From Pseudomonas sp. S04 (GTDB lineage Bacteria; Pseudomonadota; Gammaproteobacteria; Pseudomonadales; Pseudomonadaceae): a stretch of 64,000 bases of DNA. Below, piece by piece: positions 31,385 to 42,418 of the stretch. Positions within the stretch are counted from its first letter, which is position 1. Each line of letters begins with the position of its first letter. The stretch is from the NCBI RefSeq assembly GCF_009834545.1, contig NZ_CP019427.1, positions 1-64,000 on the forward strand. Direction: 5' to 3'. The notes beneath the pieces were generated by a model, which ran no database searches, was not told where the DNA came from, and saw nothing but the letters and a program-made list of their open reading frames with translations. Made by a program: the position numbers and the translations under genes.

Positions 31385-32335
31385 ATGTATGACGCCCTTG
31401 GTGAACTCTCCCTGGACTTGTTGCGCACCTTTGAAGCGGCAGCGCGCCATGGCAGTTTCACCGCCGCCGCAGTGGAGTTGGGCACCACCCAACCTGCTGT
31501 CAGCCAACAGCTCAAGCGGTTGGAGGAGCAACTGGCAACACGCTTGTTCGACCGCATCTACCGGGGCATCGAGCTGACCGAAGCCGGGTCGATCCTGTTC
31601 GAGCAGGTGCAGGGCGGCCTGCAGAGTATCGAGGCCGGGTTGAGCGCGATCAGTGCCCAGCACCAGCATGAGGTGTTGCAGGTGGCCACCGATTTCGCCT
31701 TCGCCGCTTACTGGCTGATGCCGCGTCTGCATCGCTTTCACGAGGCCAACCCCCGGGTGGATGTCAGCCTGGTGACCAGCGAACGTAATCACAACATGTT
31801 GCGTCCCGACATCGATGTGGCCGTGCTGTTCGGCGAAGGGCGCTTCAAACAGGGTGAAAGTCACTGGTTGTTCAGCGAGGAAGTGTTCCCGGTGTGCAGC
31901 CCGCAGTTACTCAAGGAGCGGCTCATGCCCCTGCCCGCCCACGCTTTGCTGGAGTTGCCGCTATTGCATCTGCGGGGCGAGAACAGCAGCCATTGGTTCG
32001 ACTGGAGCGGTGTGTTCCGCAGCCTGGGTATCGCCACCGCGCCGACGCCTGGGCAATTGCGGTTTGATAATTACACCCTGTTGATTCAGGCGGCGATTGG
32101 CGGTCAGGGCGTGGCCATCGGTTGGCGGCATTTGGTCGATGACCTGCTGGCGCAGGGGCTTTTGGTGCGGCCGATTGCCGAGACGGCGATCTCGGGGTTC
32201 GGTTACTACGTGGTGCTGCCCCAGCGCAAACGCCGCAGTGCGTTGATCCAGCAGTTCGTCGACTGGCTGATGAGTGAACAGGCCAGCAGCGCTGAGTCGC
32301 TGGCAGGATTGGCCCTGCCGTCCATTGCGGTGTAG
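31385..32335 (+). CDS. LysR-family regulator of choline-sulfate use
   Basis: A 316-residue LysR-type regulator. The winged helix-turn-helix is at about 8-67 (LLRTFEAAARHGSFTAAAVE, TQPAVSQQLKRLEEQL). A periplasmic-binding-like effector domain fills about 95-300. It is divergent from betC with a 114-base gap, the usual place for an activator of the betC operon, and in other bacteria such a regulator controls choline sulfatase. The ATG has only a weak ribosome site. The effector is unknown. Confidence 0.9.
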   Translation: MYDALGELSLDLLRTFEAAARHGSFTAAAVELGTTQPAVSQQLKRLEEQLATRLFDRIYRGIELTEAGSILFEQVQGGLQSIEAGLSAISAQHQHEVLQVATDFAFAAYWLMPRLHRFHEANPRVDVSLVTSERNHNMLRPDIDVAVLFGEGRFKQGESHWLFSEEVFPVCSPQLLKERLMPLPAHALLELPLLHLRGENSSHWFDWSGVFRSLGIATAPTPGQLRFDNYTLLIQAAIGGQGVAIGWRHLVDDLLAQGLLVRPIAETAISGFGYYVVLPQRKRRSALIQQFVDWLMSEQASSAESLAGLALPSIAV

Positions 32336-32375
32336 CGTTGCCCTTGGGACTTGGATTGGGCAAGACGAGAGCACT

Positions 32376-32702
32376 ATGCAACGGATCAAGGGCTACCACG
32401 CCCATGTTTATTTCGACGCGAGCACCCTTGCTCAGGCGCGGGCGCTGTGTGAAGAGGCTGCCCTGCTATTTCCCCTGCAAATGGGTCGAGTCCACGAACG
32501 CCCGGTGGGGCCGCACCCGGACTGGAGCTGCCAGTTGGCCTTTGGGCCGGAATTGATCGGCGTGGTGCTGCCGTGGCTGGCGCTGCATCGCAACGGACTG
32601 GTGGTGTTCCTGCATCCCGAGACCGGGGATGAGCTGGCCGATCACACGGACCACGCGATCTGGATGGGGGCGATCCGGCCGCTGGACCTGTCGATTTTTT
32701 GA
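32376..32702 (+). CDS. DOPA 4,5-dioxygenase-family protein
   Basis: A 108-residue protein of the small DOPA-dioxygenase-like family. It begins MQRIKGYHAHVYFD and keeps spaced histidines (YHAHVYFD, GPHPDW, FLHPETGDELADHTDHAIW) that could bind iron. Real substrate in bacteria is unclear. The ATG follows GAGAGCACT. It lies 40 bases after the LysR gene on the same strand and may be co-transcribed. A strong terminator for trpA follows. Confidence 0.85.
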   Translation: MQRIKGYHAHVYFDASTLAQARALCEEAALLFPLQMGRVHERPVGPHPDWSCQLAFGPELIGVVLPWLALHRNGLVVFLHPETGDELADHTDHAIWMGAIRPLDLSIF

Positions 32703-32720
32703 GGGGTGGGCGGGCGCCAG

Positions 32721-32754
32721 AAAAAAAGGGCCCGGAACATGGTTCCGGGCCCTT
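32721..32754 (-). terminator. Intrinsic terminator of trpBA
   Basis: AAGGGCCCGGAAC pairs with GTTCCGGGCCCTT around ATG. A run of seven A gives the U-tract on the minus strand, so it ends the trpBA transcript. Confidence 0.92.
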
Positions 32755-32774
32755 GGTTGTTACGGGATCAAAAC

Positions 32775-33586
32775 TTAGCCAACGCGAGCGTTGCGTACAC
32801 CTTCAGACAGCGCCGCACACAGGCTCAGCACGCCATCAATGGCCTGGTCCGGCGTGGTGGCATTGGCGATATGGTCGATCAATGCCGAACCCACCACCAC
32901 CCCATCTGCCAAGCGGGCAATTGCCGCCGCTTGCTCTGGCGTACGGATGCCGAAGCCGATGCTGATCGGCAGGTCGGTGTGGCGGCGCAAACGGGCCACC
33001 GCTTCTTCGACGTGCTCCAGGGTGGCAGCACCTGCGCCCGTCACACCCGCCACCGAGACGTAGTAGACAAAACCGGAGCTGCCATTGAGTACGGTTGGCA
33101 GGCGTACGTCGTCGGTAGTCGGGGTGGTCAGGCGGATAAAGTCCAGGCCCGCGGCTTGGGCCGGATCGCACAGTTCGCCGTTATGTTCAGGTGGCAGATC
33201 GACCACGATCAGGCCATCCACCCCCGCTTCCTTGGCGTCCGCGATGAAGCGTGGAACACCGTAATAGTGAATAGGATTGAAGTAGCCCATCAGTACCAGT
33301 GGTGTGTCGTTGTTGCTCGCCCGGAACTCGCGAACCATTTGCAGGGTTTTCGCCAGGTTCTGTTTGGCGCCCAGGGCCCGGATGTTCGCAAGCTGGATCG
33401 CCGGGCCATCGGCCATCGGATCGGTGAATGGCATACCGAGCTCAATTACATCGGCACCGGCAGCCGGCAGCCCCTTGAGGATCGCCAGGGAGGTGTCGTA
33501 GCTGGGGTCGCCAGCAGTGACAAAGGTCACCAGGGCCGCACGGTTTTGCTCTTTGAGTTCGGCGAAACGGGTTTGCAGGCGGCTCA

Positions 33587-33587
<1 letters not shown>
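32775..33587 (-). CDS. trpA: Tryptophan synthase alpha chain
   Basis: TrpA cleaves indole-3-glycerol phosphate to indole and glyceraldehyde 3-phosphate. The 270-residue TIM barrel has the catalytic glutamate in [18 protein letters not shown], the aspartate in [13 protein letters not shown], and the phosphate site [11 protein letters not shown]. Its start codon overlaps the trpB stop by 1 base, so the two subunits are translationally coupled. Confidence 0.99.
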
Positions 33588-35809
<2,222 letters not shown>

Positions 35810-35813
<4 letters not shown>

Positions 35814-36136
35814 TCACCGCGTTTGCACAGCAGGTAGGCCGCCAGCAAACCCAGGGCCCCGACGGCTACACCCGCGGTGGTCCAGGGGTGTTCCTGCGCG
35901 TAATCGCGGGTCGCGATCCCGGTCTCACGGGTTTTCACTTTGACTTCTGTGTAGGCATCGCTGAGCAGGCTGCGCGAGTGTTTCAGCGCGCTCTCGGCAT
36001 TGCTTTTGAGGGACTTGAGGGTTTTCAGCGACTCGTCCGAGGCATCACTTTTCAGGCTTTCCAACGACTTGAGCAGACTCTCGATCTCGGCTTCCATGCT
36101 TTGCAATGAGGCTTTACGTAAAGAGGTGTTGGCCAT
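35810..36136 (-). CDS. DUF883 (YqjD/ElaB-like) membrane-anchored protein
   Basis: A 108-residue protein of the YqjD/ElaB/YgaM family, which anchors to the inner membrane by a C-terminal helix and binds ribosomes in stationary phase in E. coli. The N-terminal two thirds are a long charged helix with a repeated [13 protein letters not shown] pattern, likely coiled coil. The conserved [22 protein letters not shown] tail (about 82-103) is the anchor and ends in a short basic tip. The ATG of MANTSLRKA follows GAGAG. Confidence 0.9.
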
Positions 36137-36289
36137 GGTGGCTCTCCTGCATTGATTGAGTAGCGTGTGTTGGTTCCGACTCCAGCAGTTCGTGAAAGTG
36201 CAGAAAATATGAACCTTAGCAGCAGAAATGCCCACAGAAGAAATACCGAAAATCACTGCTAGGCTGTAGGAACACCCAAGGAGATCGCC

Positions 36290-36505
36290 ATGACAGACCA
36301 CCACACGTACAAGAAAGTCGAACTGGTTGGCTCCTCGCCCACCAGTATCGAGGACGCCATCAACAATGCCTTGGCTGAGGCCAGCAAAAGCATCAAGCAC
36401 CTGGAATGGTTTGAGGTCACTGAAACCCGAGGCCACATCAAGGACGGCAAGGCTGCGCACTTCCAGGTGACGCTGAAGGTCGGGTTCCGGATTGCGAATA
36501 GCTGA
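36290..36505 (+). CDS. Dodecin family flavin-binding protein
   Basis: Dodecins are small 12-subunit proteins that bind and store flavins. The 71-residue protein matches the family length and pattern: YKKVELVGSSPTSIEDAINNA, then WFEVTETRGHI with the flavin-stacking tryptophan, and FQVTLKVGFRI. The ATG follows AAGGAG at good spacing. It is divergent from the DUF883 gene. Confidence 0.95.
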   Translation: MTDHHTYKKVELVGSSPTSIEDAINNALAEASKSIKHLEWFEVTETRGHIKDGKAAHFQVTLKVGFRIANS

Positions 36506-36636
36506 AGATGAACTAGATTTCTGAACTTGTGAGCTGGCCGATTGCCATAGGGAGTGGCAAAGCGCTACTTAATCTGCGAGCGCTGATGCCTTGGGCTAAA
36601 CGCTAATCCTATTGATCCGACCAGGGAATGTGACCG

Positions 36637-36858
36637 ATGAAGAAGTTGATTCTGGCTATTGGTTTGCTGAGCATCGCAGGAACAACCCTTGCGGCCGGCA
36701 AGCCTTGTGAAGAACTGAAAGCGGAAATTGCAGCGAAACTCGATGCCAAGGGCGTGTCAGGTTATTCGTTGGAAATCGTCGACAAGGGCACTGCGGCTGA
36801 CGGTAAAGTCGTAGGCACCTGTGAAGGTGGTTCCAAGGAAATCGTCTACAAGAAGTAG
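36637..36858 (+). CDS. DUF1161 exported protein (copy 1)
   Basis: A 73-residue periplasmic protein of the DUF1161 family. A signal peptide (about 1-20, ending TLAA) precedes GKPCEELKAEIAAKL. Two cysteines (PCEEL and GTCEGG) probably form a disulfide. A close paralog lies 2 kb away at 38785-39018. Its role is unknown. A strong terminator follows the stop codon. Confidence 0.9.
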   Translation: MKKLILAIGLLSIAGTTLAAGKPCEELKAEIAAKLDAKGVSGYSLEIVDKGTAADGKVVGTCEGGSKEIVYKK

Positions 36859-36877
36859 TTTGAATTCGCTGCAAGTG

Positions 36878-36907
36878 AAAAGCCGACGCTCTGGCGTCGG
36901 CTTTTTT
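36878..36907 (+). terminator. Intrinsic terminator after DUF1161 copy 1
   Basis: AAAAGCCGACGC pairs with GCGTCGGCTTTT around TCTG, followed by a T run. The A run on the left lets it also serve the convergent oxidoreductase gene. Confidence 0.92.
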
Positions 36908-36926
36908 ATGGGCGCGGGGTAAGTGC

Positions 36927-37928
36927 TCAGCCTCTCATCACCTGCGCCAGCAGCTCGTAGGAGTGCAGGCGATCGGCGTGCTCGTACAGGTCGCAGGTGA
37001 AGATCAGTTCATCGGCCTGGGTCTGTTCGATCAGGACTTCCAGCTTGCCGCGAATTTTTGCCGGACTGCCGACCATGGCCAGCCCGAGGAAATCCCCGAC
37101 TGCCTGTTTCTCATGGGGTAACCACAGGCCGTCCATGCTCTCGACGGGCGGGCGCTGAACCAGGCTTTGCCCACGCATCAGCGCGAGGATGCGCTGGTAG
37201 ACCGACGTAGCCAGGTACTCGGCCTGCTCATCGGTGTCGGCGGCGACCAGTGGTACGCCGAGCATCACATAGGGCTTGTCGAGGACCGCTGATGGCTTGA
37301 AGTGATTGCGATAGACGCGAATCGCCTCGTGCATGTAGCGCGGTGCGAAATGCGAGGCAAAGGCGTAGGGCAAGCCTCGTTCGCCCGCCAGCTGTGCGCT
37401 GAACAGGCTGGAACCCAGGAGCCACACCGGGACGTTGGTGCCGGTACCGGGCATGGCGATGATGCGTTGGTCCGGTGTGCGGGGGCCGAGGTAGCGCACC
37501 AGTTCGGCGACGTCTTCGGGGAAGTCATCGGCGCTGCCGGAACGTTCGCGACGCAAGGCGCGAGCGGTCAGTTGATCGGAACCTGGGGCACGGCCCAGGC
37601 CGAGGTCGATCCGGCCCGGATAGAGGCTTTCCAGGGTGCCGAACTGTTCGGCGATCACCAGTGGTGCATGGTTGGGTAGCATCACCCCGCCGGAGCCGAC
37701 ACGAATGCTCGACGTGCCGCCGGCCAGATAACCCAGCAACACCGAGGTGGCGGAGCTGGCAATGCCGTCCATGTTGTGGTGCTCGGCGACCCAGAAGCGG
37801 TTGTAACCCCATTTTTCGACGTGCTGCGCCAGGTCCAGCGAGTTGCGCAAGGATTGGGCCGGGCTGCCGTTCTCCCGCACGGGCACCAGGTCGAGGGTCG
37901 AGAACTTGATATCGGACAGTTGTTTCAT
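36927..37928 (-). CDS. LLM-class flavin-dependent oxidoreductase
   Basis: A 333-residue luciferase-like monooxygenase (TIM barrel; FMNH2-dependent). It matches the 'MsnO8/YhbW-like' group: [11 protein letters not shown] at the N terminus, [33 protein letters not shown], and [13 protein letters not shown]. The substrate is unknown for this group. The ATG of [10 protein letters not shown] is chosen; the 34-residue upstream extension is not conserved and has no ribosome site. It stands alone between terminators. Confidence 0.93.
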   Translation of the reverse strand: MKQLSDIKFSTLDLVPVRENGSPAQSLRNSLDLAQHVEKWGYNRFWVAEHHNMDGIASSATSVLLGYLAGGTSSIRVGSGGVMLPNHAPLVIAEQFGTLESLYPGRIDLGLGRAPGSDQLTARALRRERSGSADDFPEDVAELVRYLGPRTPDQRIIAMPGTGTNVPVWLLGSSLFSAQLAGERGLPYAFASHFAPRYMHEAIRVYRNHFKPSAVLDKPYVMLGVPLVAADTDEQAEYLATSVYQRILALMRGQSLVQRPPVESMDGLWLPHEKQAVGDFLGLAMVGSPAKIRGKLEVLIEQTQADELIFTCDLYEHADRLHSYELLAQVMRG

Positions 37929-38168
37929 AAGCCTGCGTCTCCAAGGGGTATGCAGGCTTTTCTCACTAACGAAAACCTGCCGAATGTATAAGCCTGTTCT
38001 ATGCAATGTGGGCATATACCCGAGTTTCAATAGCTGACCTGAAAATGCCTACCAGATAAGCGGTTCTATCCGACAGGGTGAACTTTGTCCGGCCATCTAT
38101 CCTCAGAACCCTTAGCTACCGAAAACCATCAAGGCGCGACTCTCGCGCCGGATCTTGAGGAGGCACAC

Positions 38169-38600
38169 ATGAGCATCAAGAAGAAAGCATCGGCACATTG
38201 GGAAGGTGACCTGAAAACCGGGATCGGCTCGATTTCCACGGAAACCGGGGTCCTCAGGGAAGCCCCCTACGGCTTCAAGGCGCGTTTCGAGGGTGGTAAA
38301 GGGACCAACCCCGAAGAACTGATCGGCGCAGCACATGCAGGCTGTTTCTCCATGGCCTTTTCGATGATTCTCGGCGACGCCGGCCTTAAGGCCGAGAGCA
38401 TCGATACGCAGGCAGAGGTGACCCTGGATCAGGTCGACGGTGGTTTTGCGATTACCGCCGTGCACCTGATTCTCAAGGCAAAAATCCCCGGCGCCAGCCA
38501 GCAGCAATTTGACGAGTTGAGCAAAAAAGCCAAGGAAGGTTGCCCGGTGTCCAAGGTGCTGAACGCGACAATCACCCTGGATGGCACGCTCGTCAGTTGA
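38169..38600 (+). CDS. osmC: OsmC-type peroxiredoxin
   Basis: OsmC reduces organic hydroperoxides and is usually induced by osmotic stress or in stationary phase. The 143-residue protein has the two catalytic cysteines in AAHAGCFSMAFSMIL and KEGCPVSKVLNA, the order expected for OsmC. The ATG of MSIKKKASAHW follows TGAGGAGGCAC, a strong ribosome site. OsmC and Ohr are close; the N terminus (HWEGDLKTGIGSISTETG) favours OsmC. Confidence 0.94.
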   Translation: MSIKKKASAHWEGDLKTGIGSISTETGVLREAPYGFKARFEGGKGTNPEELIGAAHAGCFSMAFSMILGDAGLKAESIDTQAEVTLDQVDGGFAITAVHLILKAKIPGASQQQFDELSKKAKEGCPVSKVLNATITLDGTLVS

Positions 38601-38617
38601 ACCTCTCCTCCCCCACA

Positions 38618-38692
38618 TAGGAGTTGGCTTGCCAGCGAAACGGACCTGTCTGACACCACGAGTTGGCAGATTCGCCAACAAGCCGACTCCTA
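38618..38692. repeat. REP-like inverted repeat after osmC
   Basis: TAGGAGTTGGCTTG pairs imperfectly with CAAGCCGACTCCTA across a 47-base middle that itself repeats GTTGGC. This is a common intergenic palindrome type in the P. fluorescens group. Confidence 0.7.
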
Positions 38693-38784
38693 CAAATCAG
38701 AACTCCCAGGGCGAAATTGTGGTCGAATAAATGACAGCAGCCCAAGCGCACACCCGTGCGCGCTGCTTCAAGGGAGCTTCAACC

Positions 38785-39018
38785 ATGAAACGTTTTGCCT
38801 TGGCGGTTATCTGCGGTGCGCTGGCCACATCGGCCCTGGCGGCGCCAAAACCGTGCGAAGAACTCAAGGCCGAGATCGAAGCCAAGATCCAGGCCAACAA
38901 CGTATCGTCCTATACGCTGGAAATTGTCAGCAAAGATGATGCGCATGACCCGAACATGGTAGTCGGCACCTGCGACGGCGGTAGCAAAAAAATCATCTAT
39001 CAAAAGAACGACCGCTAA
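38785..39018 (+). CDS. DUF1161 exported protein (copy 2)
   Basis: A 77-residue paralog of the protein at 36637-36858. A signal peptide (about 1-20, ending ALAA) is followed by PKPCEELKAEIEAKI, and the second cysteine is in GTCDGGSKKIIY. The ATG of MKRFALAV is chosen because the 18 residues upstream of it would disrupt the signal peptide. It is convergent with a lipoprotein gene only 6 bases away. Function unknown. Confidence 0.9.
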   Translation: MKRFALAVICGALATSALAAPKPCEELKAEIEAKIQANNVSSYTLEIVSKDDAHDPNMVVGTCDGGSKKIIYQKNDR

Positions 39019-39024
39019 GACGCC

Positions 39025-39447
39025 TCAGGGCACGCAATTGACCTGACGTTCTTCGGCAACGAGCTGGCGCTGGGCGTTGTACAGCCGGGCGCTGGGGGTA
39101 AAGGCCAGTGAGCGGGCCTCGAGCCGGTAACGCTGGCCCGCTTCGAAATGCTCGTAAGAGATGGTCATGTAGCACAACCGCTCCTGCGGGTCGGTGTTCA
39201 TGCCCATGCCACCGCCAAACACTTCAAAGTCAAAACGCACGGTCAGTTCATGGCTGCCCGGCGTGACCTGGAAAAAACGCCCATCACGCTGTGGTTGATT
39301 GTCCAGGCGCTCGGCCATCAGGACTTTTCCGCCGGGGGTTGGCATGGCGAAGTCGACCCAGGCCATGTTCGGATTGACATCCGGCAGGGGGCTGGCGGCG
39401 CACGCAGACAATGCGCCGAGGGCAAAGAACAGCAAATACCTGTGCAT
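39025..39447 (-). CDS. Small lipoprotein, tandem paralog 1
   Basis: A 140-residue lipoprotein. The signal peptide ends in a lipobox ALSAC with the lipidated C16. The mature part has a beta-rich core with PGSHELTVRFDFEV and YEHFEAGQRYRLEARSLAF, ending in a short cysteine-containing tail. The same blocks (PGRHELTVRYQF, FNAGQRYQLQAG) occur in the next gene, so the pair arose by tandem duplication. Residue 2 of the mature protein is Ala, which favours outer-membrane sorting. Function unknown. Confidence 0.85.
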   Translation of the reverse strand: MHRYLLFFALGALSACAASPLPDVNPNMAWVDFAMPTPGGKVLMAERLDNQPQRDGRFFQVTPGSHELTVRFDFEVFGGGMGMNTDPQERLCYMTISYEHFEAGQRYRLEARSLAFTPSARLYNAQRQLVAEERQVNCVP

Positions 39448-39487
39448 GATTCAGTTCCGGGTGGTCAGGTATTCAGCATAGCGCCGA

Positions 39488-39904
39488 TCAGGTGCGCTGA
39501 CAGCCCGCTGGTTGCGCCTGGCCAACCACTTTGCGCTGTTCGTCGTAGAGTTTGGCCCAGGGACGGAAGCCAATGTTGCCAGCCTGCAACTGATAGCGCT
39601 GGCCAGCGTTGAAGTCGTTGAATTTCACGCTCAACTGACAATCTCGCCACAACGGCTCGGCGTTTGGGCCGATGTTGGTTGGATCGACGGTGAACTGATA
39701 ACGCACCGTCAGTTCATGGCGGCCGGGCGGAACCTGGAAGTAGCGTTTGTCCACAGAGGTTTTGTCATCCACCTCCAGCGCTTGCAATGCAGTGTCTTCA
39801 GGGTGAGGGGCGAGGTCGATCCAGGCTTGCGTCGGGTCGGGTTGGGGCAATCCAGCACAGCCGGCCAGCATCAGCAGGCCTCCAGTCAGCAGTAACGCGC
39901 GCAT
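39488..39904 (-). CDS. Small lipoprotein, tandem paralog 2
   Basis: A 138-residue lipoprotein with lipobox MLAGC (C16). It shares with its downstream neighbour the order WIDLA, KRYFQVPPGRHELTVRYQF, FNDFNAGQRYQLQAG and a C-terminal CQ tail. Paired cysteines in the mature part (LWRDCQL and AGCQRT) could form a disulfide, as in the neighbour. It is divergent from the peptidase gene at 39964. Function unknown. Confidence 0.85.
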   Translation of the reverse strand: MRALLLTGGLLMLAGCAGLPQPDPTQAWIDLAPHPEDTALQALEVDDKTSVDKRYFQVPPGRHELTVRYQFTVDPTNIGPNAEPLWRDCQLSVKFNDFNAGQRYQLQAGNIGFRPWAKLYDEQRKVVGQAQPAGCQRT

Positions 39905-39963
39905 AGCGAAGCTCCAGTCAGGCGAGATAGTCTTGCGGGCAGACTCCCCAAGGATGATTCGAT

Positions 39964-41037
39964 GTGATCAGGCTGCTTCCAAGCCATCGGTTACTTGATC
40001 GCGTTTTGCGCGTTTTGTTTCCGGCTATGATGTTTTTGTTGCTCAACGGTTGTGCCAGCGTCGATTACTACAGCCAGTTGGCCAGCGGTCAGTGGCAGTT
40101 GCTGCGGGCTCGCGAGCCGGTCAGCAAGGTGCTGGCTGACCCGGCCAGCGACGCGACATTGCGCGCGCACCTGGAGCAATCGCAAAAGGCCCGCGACTTC
40201 GCCAGCCAGCACCTGCACCTGCCGGACAACCTGAGCTATCGCCTATACGCAGACCTAGGTCGCCCCTATGTGGTGTGGAATGTGTTCGTCACTGCGGAAT
40301 TTTCCCTCAGTCCGCAGAACCATTGCTTCCCAATTGCCGGGTGCGTGGCCTACCGCGGGTACTACCGCCAGAGTGCGGCGCGGGGCGAGGCAGCCCTGCA
40401 GCGACTGCAGGGCATGGATGTCTCGATCAGTGGCGTGGAGGCCTATTCAACCTTGGGTTGGTTCAATGACCCGATCCTCAATTCGATGCTGGGCTGGGGC
40501 GACGAGCGCCTGGCCAGCCTGATTTTTCATGAGCTGGCGCATCAGCGTTTTTATCTGAAGGACGACACTGAGTTCAACGAGTCGTTTGCCACCTTCGTTG
40601 AGCAGCAAGGCACTCGGCAATGGCGCATAGCCCGCGGGTTACCCCCGGCCAACGACGCCCGGGTGCGACAGCGCGAGCAGTTCACCCAGTTGCTGCTGGA
40701 CTGTCGCACGCGCCTGGAGGCCCTGTACGCCCTGCCCTTGCCGAGTGAGCAGATGCGCCAGCGCAAAAACGCCGAGTTCGAGCGCTTGCGCAGCGACTAC
40801 CGAACCCTACGTGACAGCCAATGGGCCGGCGATAAGCGTTACGACGCCTGGATTTACGCCCCCATGAACAACGCGCGTCTGCTGCCCTTCGGTCTGTACG
40901 AGCAATGGGTGCCGGCGTTTGCCCAGTTGTTCAGGCAGTTGGCGGGGGATTGGCAGAGGTTTTACGACGCCGTCGAACAGTTAGGTGCGTTACCGGCGCA
41001 GCAGCGCAAGGCGGCCCTGAGGTCGTTGTCTGGCTAA
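39964..41037 (+). CDS. Predicted lipoprotein zinc aminopeptidase
   Basis: A 357-residue protein of the 'predicted aminopeptidase' family (COG4324-like). A lipobox LLLNGC places a lipidated C30. The zinc-binding HEXXH is H189-E190-x-x-H193 in IFHELAHQ, and the downstream glutamate is in EFNESFATFVEQQG. The GTG start follows AAGGA by 8 bases; the nearby ATG is out of frame. The C-terminal third is helical and charged. The substrate is unknown. Confidence 0.88.
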   Translation: MIRLLPSHRLLDRVLRVLFPAMMFLLLNGCASVDYYSQLASGQWQLLRAREPVSKVLADPASDATLRAHLEQSQKARDFASQHLHLPDNLSYRLYADLGRPYVVWNVFVTAEFSLSPQNHCFPIAGCVAYRGYYRQSAARGEAALQRLQGMDVSISGVEAYSTLGWFNDPILNSMLGWGDERLASLIFHELAHQRFYLKDDTEFNESFATFVEQQGTRQWRIARGLPPANDARVRQREQFTQLLLDCRTRLEALYALPLPSEQMRQRKNAEFERLRSDYRTLRDSQWAGDKRYDAWIYAPMNNARLLPFGLYEQWVPAFAQLFRQLAGDWQRFYDAVEQLGALPAQQRKAALRSLSG

Positions 41038-41044
41038 GGGGCGC

Positions 41045-41104
41045 CATCGCGGGCAAGCCTCGCTCCAAGGGGGGCGCTTGTAGCAGCAAGGCTTGCCCGC
41101 GATG
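41045..41104. repeat. REP element (long inverted repeat)
   Basis: CATCGCGGGCAAGCCTCGCT pairs with AGCAAGGCTTGCCCGCGATG, with one bulged or mismatched position per arm, around a 20-base middle. It lies between convergent genes. The arm ATCGCGGGCAAGCC is shared with 17332-17374. Confidence 0.88.
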
Positions 41105-41110
41105 ACAATC

Positions 41111-41764
41111 TTAATCGTCGCGCAAAAACGCTTGATGCAACTGCGCCAGCGTTTCGAAGTAGTACGCTGGGTGCTCGGCGTTCAGTTCTTCAAGGCTGCC
41201 AAAGCCATAGCCCACCGCGGCGGCATCCAGGCCGTTGCGCTTGGCGCCGATCAGGTCGTGTTTACGATCGCCGATCATCAGGGTGCTGCTTGGGTCCAGC
41301 CCCTCCTCGGCCACCAGGTGGGCAATCAGTTCGACCTTGTCGGTGCGGGTGCCGTCCAGCTCACTGCCGTAGATCACCTTGAAGTGTCGGTCGAAATCGA
41401 AGTGGCGCGCGATCTCCCGGGCAAAGATCCAGGGTTTCGACGTTGCGATATACAGCTCTCGCCCCTGCCCGCTCAAGGTTTCCAGCAGTGGTGTGACGCC
41501 ATCGAACACCCGATTTTCATAGAGCCCGGTGACTTTGAAGCGCTCACGGTAGAAGTTCACCGCGTCCCACGCCTTGGCCTCGTCGAAGGCGTAGAACTGC
41601 ATGAAGGCCTGCAGCAAGGGCGGGCCGATGAAGTGTTCAAGTTTGCCGAGGTCCGGCTCATCAATCCCCAGTTTGCCCAAGGCGTACTGGATGGAACGGG
41701 TGATCCCTTCGCGCGGGTCGGTCAGAGTGCCATCAAGGTCGAATAAAACGCTTTGGTAATGCAT
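41111..41764 (-). CDS. HAD-family hydrolase (phosphoglycolate phosphatase-like)
   Basis: A 217-residue HAD phosphatase. Motif I is FDLDGTLTDPREG near the N terminus with the nucleophilic aspartate, motif II is in YIATSKPW, and motif IV is IGDRKHDLIGAKRNG. The cap is of the alpha-helical C1 type inserted after motif I. By sequence it is close to Gph/PgpH-type phosphatases, but the substrate cannot be fixed. It ends 7 bases after a REP element and is followed upstream by the YrdA-like gene on the same strand after 19 bases. Confidence 0.92.
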   Translation of the reverse strand: MHYQSVLFDLDGTLTDPREGITRSIQYALGKLGIDEPDLGKLEHFIGPPLLQAFMQFYAFDEAKAWDAVNFYRERFKVTGLYENRVFDGVTPLLETLSGQGRELYIATSKPWIFAREIARHFDFDRHFKVIYGSELDGTRTDKVELIAHLVAEEGLDPSSTLMIGDRKHDLIGAKRNGLDAAAVGYGFGSLEELNAEHPAYYFETLAQLHQAFLRDD

Positions 41765-41783
41765 GAAAATTCCCGAATGAGAG

Positions 41784-42329
41784 TCAGAGCTGGTCGTAGC
41801 CTTCGGCCAGATGCAGGTCTTTGAGCTTGACGTAGTTGGCCGCGCTGTAGGTAAAGAATGCGCGCTCCTTGTCGGTCAACGGCCGGGCCTGTTTTACCGG
41901 GCTGCCCACATACAGGAAGCCGCTGGCCAGGCGTTTACCTGGCGGCACCAGGCTTCCCGCGCCGATGATCACCTCGTCCTCGACCACGGCCCCGTCCATC
42001 ACAATGCTGCCCATGCCGATCAGAATCCGGTTGCCGACGGTGCAGCCGTGCAGCATGACTTTGTGGGCAATGGTCACGTCATCGCCGATCAGCAGCGGGA
42101 AACCGTCCGGGTTGAATGGCCCGGCGTGGGTGATGTGCAGTACGCAGGCGTCCTGCACGCTGGTGCGCTGGCCAATGCGGATGCGGTGCATGTCGCCGCG
42201 GATCACGGTCAGCGGCCAGACGGAGCTGTCGGCGCCTATTTCGACGTCGCCGATCACCACTGCCGAACCGTCGACAAACGCGCCATGGTCGAGCACGGGA
42301 GTGTGGTTCTGATACTTGCGAAGGGACAC
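41784..42329 (-). CDS. Gamma-carbonic anhydrase family protein (YrdA-like)
   Basis: A 181-residue left-handed beta-helix protein with hexapeptide repeats. The three zinc ligands of the gamma class are in place: VLHITHAGP, VTIAHKVMLHGCTVGNR. It begins SLRKYQNHTPVLDHGAFVDG from a GTG start with a GAGAGAG ribosome site; an ATG 29 codons upstream is not supported. E. coli YrdA-type proteins often lack measurable carbonic anhydrase activity, so the catalytic role is uncertain. It is divergent from prlC. Confidence 0.92.
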   Translation of the reverse strand: MSLRKYQNHTPVLDHGAFVDGSAVVIGDVEIGADSSVWPLTVIRGDMHRIRIGQRTSVQDACVLHITHAGPFNPDGFPLLIGDDVTIAHKVMLHGCTVGNRILIGMGSIVMDGAVVEDEVIIGAGSLVPPGKRLASGFLYVGSPVKQARPLTDKERAFFTYSAANYVKLKDLHLAEGYDQL

Positions 42330-42418
42330 GATAGGCTCTCTCTCTGTTGCTGATAGCTGCGGTTGGCGTCGATTGTAATTAAGATGGGGCAATGTTTCTT
42401 CCAGCCAAGGTGCCAACC

